Source: Typhlomys cinereus
Taxonomy: Eukaryota > Chordata > Mammalia > Rodentia > Platacanthomyidae
DNA: 64,000 bases
Direction: 5' to 3'
Assembly: GCA_023101885.1 (NCBI GenBank)
Contig: JALPQD010000625.1
Span: forward strand, 296,549-360,548
The translations under genes were made by a program, and so were the position numbers. Positions 46,303-57,608 of the stretch are shown here, piece after piece. The notes beneath the pieces are model-generated. The model saw only the letters and a program-made list of their open reading frames with translations, made no database searches and was not told the DNA's origin. The first letter of the stretch is position 1; every line of letters starts with the position of its first letter.

Positions 46303-46895
46303 TTATACATCACCGGCATGGGCAGGGGGAACGTGGACATTATCCCCCATCTGTGCTCGGAGCGAGACTGGAGATTTCTCATCAGGATCAGCATTATCAG
46401 TCTTAATATCTGTGGCTTCATTTTCTTGGATATGGATGTTTCTTGTTAGCCGTTGTGGGATCCAAAATGGATGTTCTTCGCTCTGTGGAAAGACACATAC
46501 CGCTCCCCTGGACCTAATTAAAACTGGATCCGGGCCTTTCCATTGATTAGTCAAAATATCTTTCCATTTACTAACTCCTGTGGTCTCTGAGGTTCTGAGC
46601 AATGTCTGTCAGCGGCACTTCTTCCTGATTCATCTAAGTTGAGAAAGTTCAGAGTGAAAAGTGCCAAAGATAATGCTGCCTTTGGACCAGGAGATAGGGA
46701 TGCTATGGGTCCCCCTTTTTGTTTAAATAGATAAGATTTGAGTGTCCGGTGGGTTCTTTCAATTATGCCTTGACCCTGGGGGTTGTAGGGCAGGCCAGTA
46801 ATGTGTGTCACTTGTAGCTGTGAGCAAAATTGTTTGAATTTTTGGGAAGTATAAGCTGGTCCATTGTCTGTTTTAGAACCTTAGGTTCTCCTTTT
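46303..46895 (-). pseudogene. pol: Provirus pol, integrase C-terminal part
   Basis: Integrase inserts the viral DNA. The piece 46811-46551 starts inside the catalytic core, with the third active-site acidic residue in [15 protein letters not shown]. The preceding TDNGPAY-like segment is in another frame at about 46870. The piece 46602-46303 carries the C-terminal DNA-binding domain ([22 protein letters not shown] and PFWIPQRLTR). The frames overlap and shift, so it is inactive. The first half of integrase and everything upstream in pol are gone. Confidence 0.85.
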
Positions 46896-47125
46896 TGAAT
46901 AGAGAAGATACCCTGGGGGCTGGAGCATAAGAGTCGAATATCTGAGGTATGATGGTTGTCTATCAGACCAGGGTGAACTATCAACCCCTGAGCGGTTAGA
47001 GAGCCTCTTCCAATTATTAGACCTATAGTTTGTTTGGGTAGGGGAGGTTGTAGAGGCTGAAGAGGGACGGCTTGAACACCCAATTGAGGCATTAATAAGA
47101 TTGTGGCGGCGGAGTGCAAGTCCAA
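46896..47125 (-). pseudogene. Provirus dUTPase domain
   Basis: Betaretrovirus-type elements encode a dUTPase in the pro frame to limit uracil misincorporation. The piece from 47125 has DLHSAAT (motif 1), GLIIGRGSLTAQGL (motif 3, usually GRSSL), IVHPGLID and a C-terminal IQKGEP. After that point the sequence jumps to integrase, so protease and reverse transcriptase are deleted. Confidence 0.8.
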
Positions 47126-47259
47126 TCTTGTGGCTGGTTTTGAGGAATTTCTGGGTTCTCGGTTTTGACAAAATGGGTCCCGTATTTCTTGGGGCCCCGG
47201 GGCCGGGGGCCCATTGACCCGTTTTTTTGTTCTGGCTCAGAGGAGACCTCTTGAGGAGG

Positions 47260-48846
47260 CAAAAGATTGCCCTTCAGGTCTCTTATTGACCTGCATTGTT
47301 TAACAGGGGTGATATCCTTTTTGACACCTGGTGCACAGAGTAAGGGGTTTTTGTTCTCTTTTAGCCTCGGGGCAATCTTTTTGCAAAGTGGCCAGGTTTT
47401 TTACATTGTAGCAGGAGCGACCATTGTTTTTCATGAGGGGGTGCTGCTGTGCTCGGAGAATAGCCGCCGCGAGTCCAGAGTTACTCAGCGGGCCCCTATT
47501 TCTCTACATACTCTAAGCCAATCTTGTAAACCTTTGTTTTTTCTGGGAGCTATAGCATTGCGGCATTCCTGTGAGGCTTGTTCAAAGATTATTTGTTCTA
47601 TAAAAGGAGCTATAGTATCTGGATCACCAAAAATCTTTCCAGCCACATCCATTATCCTAGCCACATATTCAGAAAAAGGTTCTTGGGGCCCCTGTATAAT
47701 TTTTGTAAGCTGATTTCCTGTTTCTCCCTTTTTGTTAAGAGCCTTCCAGGCCCTAATAGCTGTACTGGAAACTTGAGCATAAGCACCCCAGTGAAAATTA
47801 GCCTGATCAGTAGTAAACGGGCCTTGACCGTGTTAATAGCTCAAAGGTCCATTCTCTTTGTTCAGAGGGGTCAGCGAAGAGGCATTAATCCTAGCCTGGT
47901 TTTGTGCTGCTTCATGCCATAAGGCCTTCCATTCCATGTATTGACCCATAGTAGGTAATGCAGCCTTAGCGATGGTTTGCCAATCAGTGGGCGTTAGTGC
48001 ATGTAAGGCTAGGCGATCTAGCTGTATTATAGTGAAATTTGCATTAGGCCCATATTTTCTAACGGACTCAGCCAGTTCTTTAATCTGATTAAAATCAACA
48101 GGAGCATGAACTCTCCCCGTCTCTCCCTCGTAAATTGGAAAGGCAAGGCTGAGTTTATGGCGAGTCTGTTTGGGTAATCGTGAAGCAGAGGGTGCAAAAG
48201 GAGGCGGAGCAGAAGGGACAACCATTAGAGGTCTTTCCTTCATAGGCTGTCTATGAAGAGGGCGCCATTCTTCTGGGTCATATGCGGCAGCCGCTTCTTC
48301 AAGCTCGGCCTCATCCTCTGTGTTTATCCTCGAATCTTCATCATCAGAGGAGGTAAAACTGAGAGCGGCAAGCTCTTGGGTTGGATATAACCTAGGTCTT
48401 GAAGTGGGGTCATATATGGGCTCCCACCATGAACCTGGTTTTTTGTTTGGGGGATTAGATGCATTATCTAATTCTCTTTCTTTATCTTTGTCAGACTCTT
48501 TGGTAAGTTTGTTTTTTACTCACTTTTCTTCTCTCCCTATCCTTATTAGGTTGTCTGGGAGGTCCTTTTTCACTTATGACGGTTTGGGGTTCTTTTTTGC
48601 GCGCACCCATCCTCTCACTACGCTCAGATTCTGACATGCCCTCTTGCACTGTTTTCTAAGTGAGCTGTCCTGCCGATCGGGCTTTTTCGCAGTTTTCGAC
48701 TTCAAGACAGTTTTTATCATTTTCCAAATAAGATCACAACAATAACGAAAACAGAAAACAAAGAGAGTGAAGGATATCAGGATTATTGTTGCAAGAATTT
48801 CAGGAAGCTCGATCATTTTGAATTGGGAAGGTGAAAGAGTGAACAT
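47260..48846 (-). pseudogene. gag: Provirus gag, broken
   Basis: Gag forms the particle. The N-terminal piece 48846-48574 begins about 80 nt after the primer site. It has a hydrophobic segment (ILATIILISFTLFVFCF) followed by a basic stretch, as expected for IAP Gag proteins that are targeted to the endoplasmic reticulum. The piece 48243-47833 is the start of capsid ([39 protein letters not shown]). Capsid sequence continues in another frame to about 47580. Nucleocapsid Cys-His boxes can be made out in fragments at about 47430-47270. Several frameshifts separate the pieces. Confidence 0.8.
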
Positions 48847-48926
48847 ACCTTTCCGAGGCGTAGTCTACGCTACAGTTCTGAACCCTCCTGTTACCAGGGG
48901 GTCTCCGACGGTGCGGACGATGTGGT

Positions 48927-48944
48927 TCCCGGGTTTCGGCACCA
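48927..48944 (-). other. Provirus primer-binding site, tRNA-Phe type
   Basis: The minus strand reads TGGTGCCGAAACCCGGGA, the tRNA-Phe-complementary site typical of IAP elements, two bases after the 5' LTR. Confidence 0.95.
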
Positions 48945-48946
48945 GT

Positions 48947-49281
48947 TGTTCTGCGCTGCTCGTCTCGCCAGCAAGAACGACGCAACACGATCAGGATCCT
49001 TCTGTAGCAAGCTTTAATGCATCTTGAGAGGGAGAGCACTAGCTTTCAGCACGGAGACCCCAACTGCCTAAACCGCCACCCTTATATAGGGATTCTGTCC
49101 CGTCTTGGACGTGGCAGCACCTGATTGGTAGTGGGCGTGTCACCCGAGGTGGCGTGATGGTCTCGCGATCAGGGCTAGAGCGGGAAATGGGCCTGGCGCT
49201 TGCGCATTGGCTTGTTTTGCTGAGAGGAGAAGGGGAACTGGCGCCATCTTAGAATGGCGGCATGCAGGGCGGCGCCCTACA
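48947..49281 (-). repeat. Provirus 5' LTR
   Basis: 335 bp, nearly identical to the LTR at 44971. It would drive transcription on the minus strand, away from the V-gene direction. Confidence 0.95.
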
Positions 49282-49287
49282 GTGAAT

Positions 49288-50955
49288 GACATCATAGAGT
49301 GTTGCAGAGTTTTGGACTAACACAGCAGCACAGATTTTTCAGATTGTATTTCTTGCTGAATATCATGAATTAATTTCTACATACATTGTTTTCTTACTTA
49401 ATGAGCTTGTTAGTTCTTTACACATTTTGAGAAACTGTCTTTAGCTGATGGGTAATACTTTGGAAACATTTTCATTAAATCCTTCTCTAGAGAGCATCCC
49501 TGACAGAGTTTTGCATTGTTATGGAGACTTATCACTTTTGCACCATCCTAAGACCTCGGAAAATCCAGATTTTGGTGGGGGTATCATTCCTAACAATTTT
49601 ATAGTTTACTTTATACTATATTTTTAAACTATATTTTTTATAGTTAAACTATTATATTTTATATTAGTTTACTATAGTTTTTATATTTAAACTATATTTT
49701 TATAGTTTACTTTAAACTCTGATTCATTTTGAATTTGTTTTTATTACAAGTTGGAGGGCATAATGTTTTACTTGTGTTTGTTTTTTTCACAAAGAAATTC
49801 CATGAAACTTGCACATTAAAAGATGCTCTGGGGGTTGGTGGGGAGCTACTGGGGGGAATGTACTCGGGGATGGGGATGGAAGGGAGAGGAGAGGGGGGAA
49901 ACAGGGGGATCAGGGGAGGTGTCTTGCTTTATTACAGAGATTTATTGACTAAAGATGAGTACACAGACATTTCAGTTCATATGCACGTGTTAACACATGA
50001 ATTACAAAATTCCCACTTTGTGTTCTAAAAACAGTATTCCAGAGATATTCCAGCTTCCATCTGGGAATCAAATCTTCCTCAGAGGATCTTGTGCCAGCCG
50101 CCCTTAAATTCAGATGACTCTGACTCATTGATTCGCTGTTCCCATCTTGCGCACTACTCAGCTGTTTGTTCTAGAGGCAGGGCTGGATGCACATCATCAT
50201 AACAACTAAGAAAACTCTACCACCACCACCAGAGAGTTACAAGCACACTATTTTGACAGGGTAATAGCAAAGTGGTTTTCTTTACGAAACAGTTCTACTA
50301 GAAACACAGATCTAAAAGTACCTTAAAATAACGCAGACACATTAAGTGCAGGACTGATTTACCAAAGTTCCATGTAATATGTTTCATATCACAGATGCCC
50401 CCACCATGGATAGAACATTACACTGACAGCCAGACAGACACATACTCCCTTGATTCTGCTCCACTATTTTCTGGTTGAACAAATGATGAACAACCAGTAG
50501 ATGACTTCACCTGGTTAAACAATATTCATACTTATAAAATGGGATGAGGTGGAGTTCTCTCCTCTTAAAGTATAGCTCTTTTCAAAGTTGAACCACTGGA
50601 ACTACCTCCTTTTGTAAAATAGCTGATCAAATACTCCTGTGGGCTGTCAGGAAGGAGGCAAGAGGACATGGCAGATGTGGTGCATCCTTAGTAGGCTTGG
50701 TGCCTTTCTCTTCCACTTCCTCAGAGGCTGCACTCTTCTCACCTTGTAATCTCTGATTTCTGCAGCTAAATCTTTAGTTTGTGGAAACTATGAAAGGCTG
50801 AGCTGACAAGACAATAGGTCCAGTGATACATGAAAGTCCAGAATAGAAAACAGGAAAAAACATCACTGCTAAGAATCCATACAGAGTTCTAACCAAGGTC
50901 AAACTACAGACACTTCTCACAATGCTGGATTACATATATAACTAGAAAAGGCTTT
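49288..50955. other. Spacer with AT repeat and G-rich tract
   Basis: No gene is seen. About 49600-49716 is an AT-rich repeat of TATAGTTTA/TAAACTATA units. About 49820-49920 is a G-rich purine tract that may be an old LINE-1 3' UTR remnant. Confidence 0.45.
49600..49716. repeat. AT-rich imperfect palindromic repeat
   Basis: Alternating TATAGTTTACTTTA and TTTAAACTATATTTTT words occur at least four times within about 115 bp; complementary units could form hairpins. Confidence 0.8.
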
Positions 50956-51255
50956 TATTGCACGTGTGTGTGTGCATTGCATGAGTGTTTGTGTTGTGTG
51001 GGTGTGTGTATGTGTGTGTGTATGTGTGTGTGTGTGTGTATCTGTGTAGCCCAAAGTTGGCTTCTGGAATCATCCTGGATTGCTCTACCTCCTTTTTGCT
51101 TTGCTCTGTGTTTTCCCAGGCTCCACCTACCAAGACCGGAAGTACATTCTGCCATCAGTTCCACCTGGTAATTTTACATGGGACCTGGGATCTGAACTCA
51201 AGACTTTGCTCATGAGGTAGAGTCTTAACCCCGGAACCATTTCTCCACCTCTTTC
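50956..51255 (-). mobile_element. Second-family B2-superfamily SINE, minus strand
   Basis: It starts on the plus strand with a (GT)n tract, then CATCCTGGATTGCTCTACCT and CTGCCATCAG, and ends with the tRNA-like head at about 51190-51255 (GAGTCTTAACCCCGGAACC). Reverse-complement relative of 20306. Confidence 0.75.
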
Positions 51256-54200
51256 CGTAATAGTTTTAAGAGATATGGAATCAAATCTTTGAACTCAGGG
51301 AGCAGGAAGCAATGCAAAGATAGAGACTGCAGTTTATCTTTTCCCTCAGAACCACATTTAAAAAAAAAACAATTTGTACTACATTGTGCTTGTTATTCCT
51401 TGATTATGACACATTCATTTCTCAAATGATGTTTGATAATATGTTTGAAATCCTAACTTTTCTGAAAATTAGTTGTAGTATACAGCATACAATTCATCAA
51501 AGAACATAAATAAGTGTACACTAAACATGGCAAAGATATTCCAGATTATGCCTTGTGCTCTGGAAAGTTGCATCCTTCATATGTACCCAGAGAGAAGCCT
51601 CGTGTTCACACAGAAATGTACACACAATTCTTTATAGCAGCTTAATTTTTACTTGCCAGCTTTCACTTGATAGTGTAACAAGGATCAACAAGTTAAAAAA
51701 AAAAGAAATTGGCCTTTATTCTTTCCATACAATTATTCAGACAATCTCCTGTTTCTACGTATCTGTTCCTATAGACACAATGAAGTTTTAATTTCTATAG
51801 ATTGCTTCCCAGTCATAGGTTTGTTGAACAATATTCATATTTTAAGTTTTACTTCTTAGTATACACAGAATGCCCTCGAATAGTGTGTTGCAATTCATAC
51901 ACCTGCTTACAAAGAATTCATGCCCTCCGCCCCCAGAATGAGCCACAAAGCTTTAGAATGTGTCAACCTTGGAAGGAAAATAGATTTTTTTTTCAGCGTT
52001 CACAAATCTGTGATATATTTCTTTTACTCTGAATTTCCAAATAATCGCATAGTCATAGGGAAATTCAAAAAGAATACCCACCCTTCACTGACCCTGCACT
52101 GAGTCCACCTGGGTTCACACATTTCGAATTACACATATTATCAAAACTTGGGTTTTGTAGGAGAATAGGATATCCCAAAAACCTTGAACTTATACAATTT
52201 TCTCCTGTATTTTTATTCAGCTTAGTTTATGTACAGTTTTTAACTTTGCCTATAAAAGTCTTTCATTTTCCTTGGTTATTTTATGGCCTGCTTTTCCAGC
52301 TCTGGTGGGAGGAAACTGTGAAATTCCAGAGTGAAGCATAAAGGAGGTAGAAGCAATCCAGGATGATTCCCGAAGTTACCCTTGGTCCTCCACAAGGACA
52401 TACAGTGCCTGCTGATACACACACACACACACACACACACACCACACACCACACACACAAGCAGAGTTTTTTCAGAAGCTGTCACAATGAAGCATACCAC
52501 TGTCCTAGCACTCAGGAGGCTGAGAAGAGCAAATGAGGAGCTTGAGGCCAGTTGTGTCCACCTAGATACGCTTCAAATAATAAGCACACAGCAGAAATAC
52601 AGGTTGGCTTTCTATGCAAGAAATTCACAACTTGCTGTAGGTTTATGAAACCTAGTCCCCCTCGCCTTTTTATTATATTTATTCAATTGTACATGTGCGC
52701 GCACTGCCCTCACCTGCATGCAGACATGACAGAGGTGAAGACTGCAGGATCCCCTGGAGGGTGCTGCACACAGCGGAGCAACATGGCACCCGTCCCCTGG
52801 GTTTTCTGAGAAGTCTGAGGACCACCAAGGGTAAGACCTACACCTTCACAGGCAAGGAGACTCTGGCTGCTAGGAAGCCCCCAGGAATCAACTGATCCCT
52901 GTCTCATGACCTCTAATTGACATATTCCTAGACATTTAGAATCAACAGCTTAGGTTCTAATTTTTTTCAATTAAAGTATTTTCTCCTTCTCATTAAGATG
53001 TACAGAAAAGTCATTTGTTGTGCAAATAGGAAAGGAAGAGATGAAATCATGTCAGAGCATAGTTTTAGAAAAATATCATTAAAATATGCAGTTCATAGAA
53101 AAAAGGACCCCATGTCTCCAAGGAAATAGACCCTTCTTCCAAAAATTCCTCTCTGAAAATTATAATGGCTACTCATCTGTGTGTGTTAAATAGTTTCTAG
53201 TTTTCATGACTTTTCCATGTTGATGAAATTTCAACTTAAATTTCGTCAATGCATTTATGCGGGTTCCTACCACCCTGTCGTCTATACTGGGTTAGAATCA
53301 ACATCGCCTGTGAAACTAATCCAAGTGTGAACTCAAGGCTGTCCTGTGAAAAAACAGATATCAAGTCATTTATGTAAAGTCCTGGTGTATGATGCATCCA
53401 TTCAGTTACAGAATCCTGCAATGAGACTGAACCTACACATCATAGTGCAACCCCATCTTATGACAAGTCACCACTGATATATTGTACATTCCACAGTGCA
53501 GAAAAAGAAGCCATTTTCCCTACAGTGTGATAGTACTTGACCAGCCAGTATAATCTTTGATGAAGAAGACTGAGTACAAACAATATCTGGCTTCTCATGA
53601 GTTTGCTTAGGTAAACAGAACCTGTGCTCACTTCTGTTGTGTGGTCACTAGGTGGTGCTGTAAGCCCATGTCTCATGAATTTTTCTGTAAACAGAAACAT
53701 GTAAAATAGGAGGGAGCTTGGTAGGAAGAACATGGGTCACCTCTGAGAATTTGAGGACAGTAATTCTTTTGTAGCTATGTTATGTATTCATTAATTACTA
53801 AGACTGACCTGTACAAATCAGTTCTTTGGTTGTTAGTGCTATCCTGATTTGGAAGCAAACTGTCATAGGAAACAACAATGTAGTCGCAGTTTTCCAGGAA
53901 TATTTTTATCCTCATGGTCAACAGAGTAGAAAAACTGATGCCTATGTTTACCATTCATTGCCTTGTGACATCTAGACACTATTGTGTTATATTCCTAAGT
54001 AAAAGCTTCTGAACTAAAGATACAGAGAGTTGCATCACTATTCCTTCATGTAGCATGAGACCTGAACATTGCTGCAAGTCTTCTGAGGAGCTACTCTTGT
54101 TCTCCCACATAAAGACACATCTCTTAGTGATATCAGTACTCAGTTTACTCCAGTAATTACAGACGACTATTTCAGAAGAAAACTCACAAAGCATAACAAA

Positions 54201-54350
54201 GTCCATAAATTACACTGGGCATCTATAAGTTATTTAGTTGCTTTATGAGCATACATATTATTTTCATTACCCATTGTTTCTACAACAAAATGCCTGTCCC
54301 AGACCACCTAGGAGAGGAAGGAGTTTATTGCAGCTTTGAGGAATGTAAGT
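51256..54350. other. Spacer before cassette copy 3
   Basis: A partial second-family SINE lies at about 52290-52465 (+, GGAGGTAGAAGCAATCCAGG then (CA)n). A weak B1-like stretch lies at about 52495-52570 (CAGGAGGCTGAGAAGAGC). A B2-type SINE tail on the minus strand lies at about 52660-52700. No V gene, open gene or RSS was found. Confidence 0.45.
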
Positions 54351-55340
54351 ACTCATCATACTTAGGAGAATCTAACAAAATCCAGATTTTCCATATTTAG
54401 AAATACTGCATGGAAATTGTTTTCTGGGTCAATAAGAAACACAAACAAACCACAAAAGTACAAACTTCCTGTGTTTTTTCCTTCCTATGTGGGCAAGGAA
54501 GTCATTCCCTTGGAAAGCTTTTCTTAAGTTAGGGTACATGTGTGGTTATTAGCAATGCACATTCACTTGATTGTAGCCAAGAGAAACCTCGAACTATTCT
54601 GATTCTGAAGCACAAAATTCATAATATTTACTCTTATGGATACAGAGCCATTGATTATCAGTGAATTAGATATCTTCTACCCTTGCTGGATCTGACTTAA
54701 AAATGGTTTCCATCACCATAATAAACCTTTGTGTATTTAATGGACTCAGGACAATGAGTCTGAGTTACATCTGTGAAACAACCTCAGACAACAATACCAA
54801 TGACCTGTCCATCACTTCCCAAAGCTTCTTCTTAGTTTCTGAGATAGACACTTAACACAAGACCATATTCTTTTGTTTACTTTAATGATTGTACAGAGGC
54901 TATTTACATGATATAGAAGAAAACAGTTCCAAATTCTTTTAGATGTTTACCCAGCCAGCATCAGCAGTACTTAAGTAGCAAAGACAGGTGAACTACACTT
55001 GGCCCTTTCTCACTCCTCAGATCTACACCAAAATGGGTGGAATCTCCTTGCCTGTGTGATTAACAAGAAAGGACCAGCAGCATGGGTTCTTCAACTCCTA
55101 AAAACCTGGAGACATTTCTCTTCACTGCAGTCCCTCTGAAATACTAGCTGTACTTCTCCAAGTGCCCAGACTACAAACACAGTATCCTATGTATTGAAAA
55201 CTTTTCAACAACTGGCTATTATTCCCTCTTAAGCTTAACTATTTTATGGTGTTATATTCATTACCCTGCAAGGCACTTCAGATTCTTTGTAAACATGAGA
55301 AGCCCACATAACTGTCCCCTCTATCTGCACAGCTGCCCCC
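54351..55340. other. 5' flank of cassette copy 3
   Basis: This aligns with about 27450-30140 of copy 2 after removing the LINE-1 (27525-28090) and the LTR element (28403-29510), and with about 1000-1700 of copy 1. No gene is seen. It is the empty-site reference for those two insertions. Confidence 0.65.
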
Positions 55341-55348
55341 ACCAGAGT

Positions 55349-55356
55349 ATTTGCAT
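55349..55356 (+). promoter_or_regulatory. V-kappa octamer
   Basis: ATTTGCAT, about 100 bp before the ATG at 55455, with a GATAAAA element at about 55392. Confidence 0.85.
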
Positions 55357-55454
55357 GCTGTTCCCTAGAGAGGACCTTGTTCTCCTAATCTGAGATAAAA
55401 GCTCAGCTGTGTCCTTGCCCTGACCCATCCCTTTCTTCAGTTGATCTTCTCAAA

Positions 55455-56092
55455 ATGAAGTTCTTTGTCTGGCTGCTGGGCTCCTAGTGCTCTGGATTCC
55501 TGGTAAGGAGAGAGGGAGGTGAGAAAAGGAGAATTTGAGGGAGATTAAAATCTTGAACCCAGGGCTGCCCAGCATGCTCTGCACATGGTGGAGCTGGCTG
55601 GAGTCCTCCAGCAAGGGCTGGTGAGCTTCAGTTCTGTGGCGGCCACAATCCCACATAGGACAGGATTTGTATTCTCTGAAGACTGACACGTGTGGTATGG
55701 GATGACAGAAGCTAGATGTGAAATCTCTTTAGGGTTTAAGTATATTGATTTGGCATAAATTGGTATTTTGGCTTAGGAAATAAAAATGTGCAAAATAGTA
55801 AATATCTAACTTCAAATAAATAATCTAAAAGAAGTGTTTAAAGTCTGCTCATGAAGCTTATATGTGATTTTGAACTGCTGTCTTTTAATTTCAGGTTCCT
55901 CGGAGGCTGGAGAGGTGGCTCAGGGGTTAAGCCTCCGCCTTGCAGGGGGAAGGTCCTGAGTTCAGATCCTAGACCCCAGGGCGGCCTATGTTTCTGGTCC
56001 TGGTAGGGCACAGTAAACAAGGAGGAGGTGGAGGCGGTCCATGGTGGTTCCCGAATTCGTCTGTGGTTCTACACACGCACATATACATACAC

Positions 56093-56145
<53 letters not shown>

Positions 56146-56522
56146 TACACACACACGTGCACACGTACAATTGAATGAATAAATAATAATAAAAAATTTT
56201 TAATTTCAGGTTCCACTAGTGATATTGTGATGACCCAGTCTCCAGTCTCCCTGTCTGTCAGCCCTGGAGAGTCAGCCTCCATCTCCTGCAGGTCTAGTCA
56301 GAGCCTCCTATACAGTGATGGAAACACCTATTTGTATTGGTACCTGCAGAAGCCAGGGCAGTCTCCAAAGCTCCTGATCCATAAAGTTTCCAAGCGGGTC
56401 TCTGGGGTCCCAGACAGATTCAGTGGCAGTGGGGCACAGACAGATTTCACACTCAAAATCAGCAGGGTGGAGCCTGAGGACCTGGGAGTTTACTACTGCA
56501 TGCAAGCTATAGAGGCACCTCC
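55455..56522 (+). pseudogene. IGKV2-like pseudogene with intact V exon, broken leader and SINE in the intron
   Basis: The leader exon 55455-55502 is 48 nt, one base short of its paralogues (CTGCTGGGCTCC against CTCCTTGGGCTCC at 30254). This brings TAG into frame at codon 11 and puts exon 2 out of phase. The V exon 56210-56522 itself is perfect: [16 protein letters not shown], Cys23 (SISCRSS), Trp41, SGSGAQTDF, Cys104 (YYCMQ), CDR3 start MQAIEAPP. The intron is enlarged by a SINE inserted at the 3' splice site. The heptamer is also damaged. It is the IGKV2 member of cassette copy 3 and is more diverged ([20 protein letters not shown]) than the other two. Confidence 0.92.
55900..56197 (+). mobile_element. 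B2-superfamily SINE at the IGKV2 splice acceptor
   Basis: Same family as the SINE at 6072: head GGCTGGAGAGGTGGCTCAGG, body, long (CA)n at about 56098-56142, AATAATAA tail. The 17-bp target duplication TTTTAATTTCAGGTTCC lies at 55883-55899 and 56198-56214. It includes the intron's pyrimidine end, the AG acceptor and the first bases of exon 2, so the acceptor now exists twice. Confidence 0.95.
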
Positions 56523-56550
56523 TACAGTGATACAGACACCAACACAAACC
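56523..56550 (+). other. 12-RSS with damaged heptamer
   Basis: The heptamer reads TACAGTG (first base C to T), spacer ATACAGACACCA, nonamer ACACAAACC. The first three heptamer bases are the most critical for RAG cleavage, so activity is probably low. Confidence 0.85.
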
Positions 56551-56990
56551 TCCCTGTTTGGGGCAGCCCAGCTGCCAAATGTGCTGCTTGTATGGGAAGA
56601 GCACAGCGCCCTGTGCATCTGTGTGAGAGGGAGATGGTGGGAACTCAGGGTAACTGGCTGCAGCTGAGGGCTCTGGACCATCAGTGTCTTGGCTGCATGA
56701 GAACAGCCAAAATGTTCTCATCCTGCCCATAGCCACAGCTTTGCTGTCACATCTGAAACAGGAGGAGTGGTGTGGAAAGGTCTTCTCAGCCATCAGCAGG
56801 TACAGAGGTGATGCTGGAGGAGGGCACATCCTTACCATCATAACTTGCCTGCCTTCCTCACTCAATTATCATTAGAGTAGCAGCTATGTAAGCGACACCT
56901 GTGCTCTTGTTAAATTGACAGTTTACTTTTCTTTAATTACTTCACTTGTTGGGATATTTTAGTTTTATTAACCTAGCTTCTCTTTTCTTT
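56551..56990. other. IGKV2 downstream flank, copy 3
   Basis: About 330 bp closely match the sequence after the RSS in the other copies (2584 and 31058). No gene is seen. Confidence 0.6.
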
Positions 56991-56992
56991 TC

Positions 56993-57562
56993 TGTGGGGG
57001 TTGTCAGGCCCAAATCTTGCTAGCTGGATGATATATTAGCATCTGAAACGGGCTGTAGCTAGGGGCTCCTCCCCTGGGGGGTTGAGGTTGCCTCTTGTCT
57101 GTAAGACAATGGCAGGCCTAACTCCTCTTCTTGGGAGTACAGATCACCTCAAATTCTGTTCTTGGATAGCTTGTGTTTCTTTTAGAAACTGGCTGGGCTG
57201 TTAACTCCCCCAACAGTTCATTTCTGCTTATCTGAGATATGCTAATGGATGGACCAAGTAACTCTGTTTTGAGGCATGCATTGTCCATTTCCTTCTAGCA
57301 ACAAGGAGTCATGCCTCTTTTACTCTACCTGAAAACATCATGTCTGGTCCCTCAGCAAGTAGATGTCACTCCTGACTTTTCTTTGTTAACTGGAATGTAT
57401 ATGTTTTACATAATCCTGTAAAGAATTTGGCCCTGCTCCGTGATTGTTTTCCTATAAATACTCATGTATAGTACAATAAAGGTGGCTTGGATGATGGAGG
57501 ACATCCTAGGCTCCCTCTGACCCCATGCCTGATCAATTCCTACCACTCCCACTTCTGTTTCC
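56993..57562 (+). mobile_element. Probable solo LTR
   Basis: A copy-specific block of about 570 bp starts TGTGGGGGTTGTCAGGCCC, has a TATA box TATAAATA at 57453-57460 and an AATAAA signal at 57475-57480 about 20 bp later, and then a short C/T-rich end. Copy 2 is continuous at about 31487-31505 (ending ATGTAAGTCT as here at about 57565). No internal retroviral sequence is present. The 3' terminus and target duplication could not be fixed, and the family is not named. Confidence 0.65.
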
Positions 57563-57608
57563 TGTATGTAAGTCTGGGTTTATGCTGGTGTGGGCCAGGA
57601 CACTTTCT

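Larger units (their letters stand above)
44971..49281 (-). mobile_element. IAP-like endogenous retrovirus, young but internally deleted
   Basis: A 4.3-kb provirus on the minus strand bounded by two LTRs (48947-49281 upstream, 44971-45307 downstream). A 6-bp target duplication GTGAAT lies at 44965-44970 and 49282-49287. The tRNA-Phe primer site, LTR size and start TGTAGGGCGCC resemble rodent intracisternal A-particle elements. In order on the minus strand there are pieces of gag, dUTPase, the end of integrase and the env transmembrane subunit. Most of protease, all of reverse transcriptase and RNase H, and most of env surface subunit are missing. All reading frames are broken, so it cannot encode particles. 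The two LTRs differ at only three places, so it integrated recently. Confidence 0.93.
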
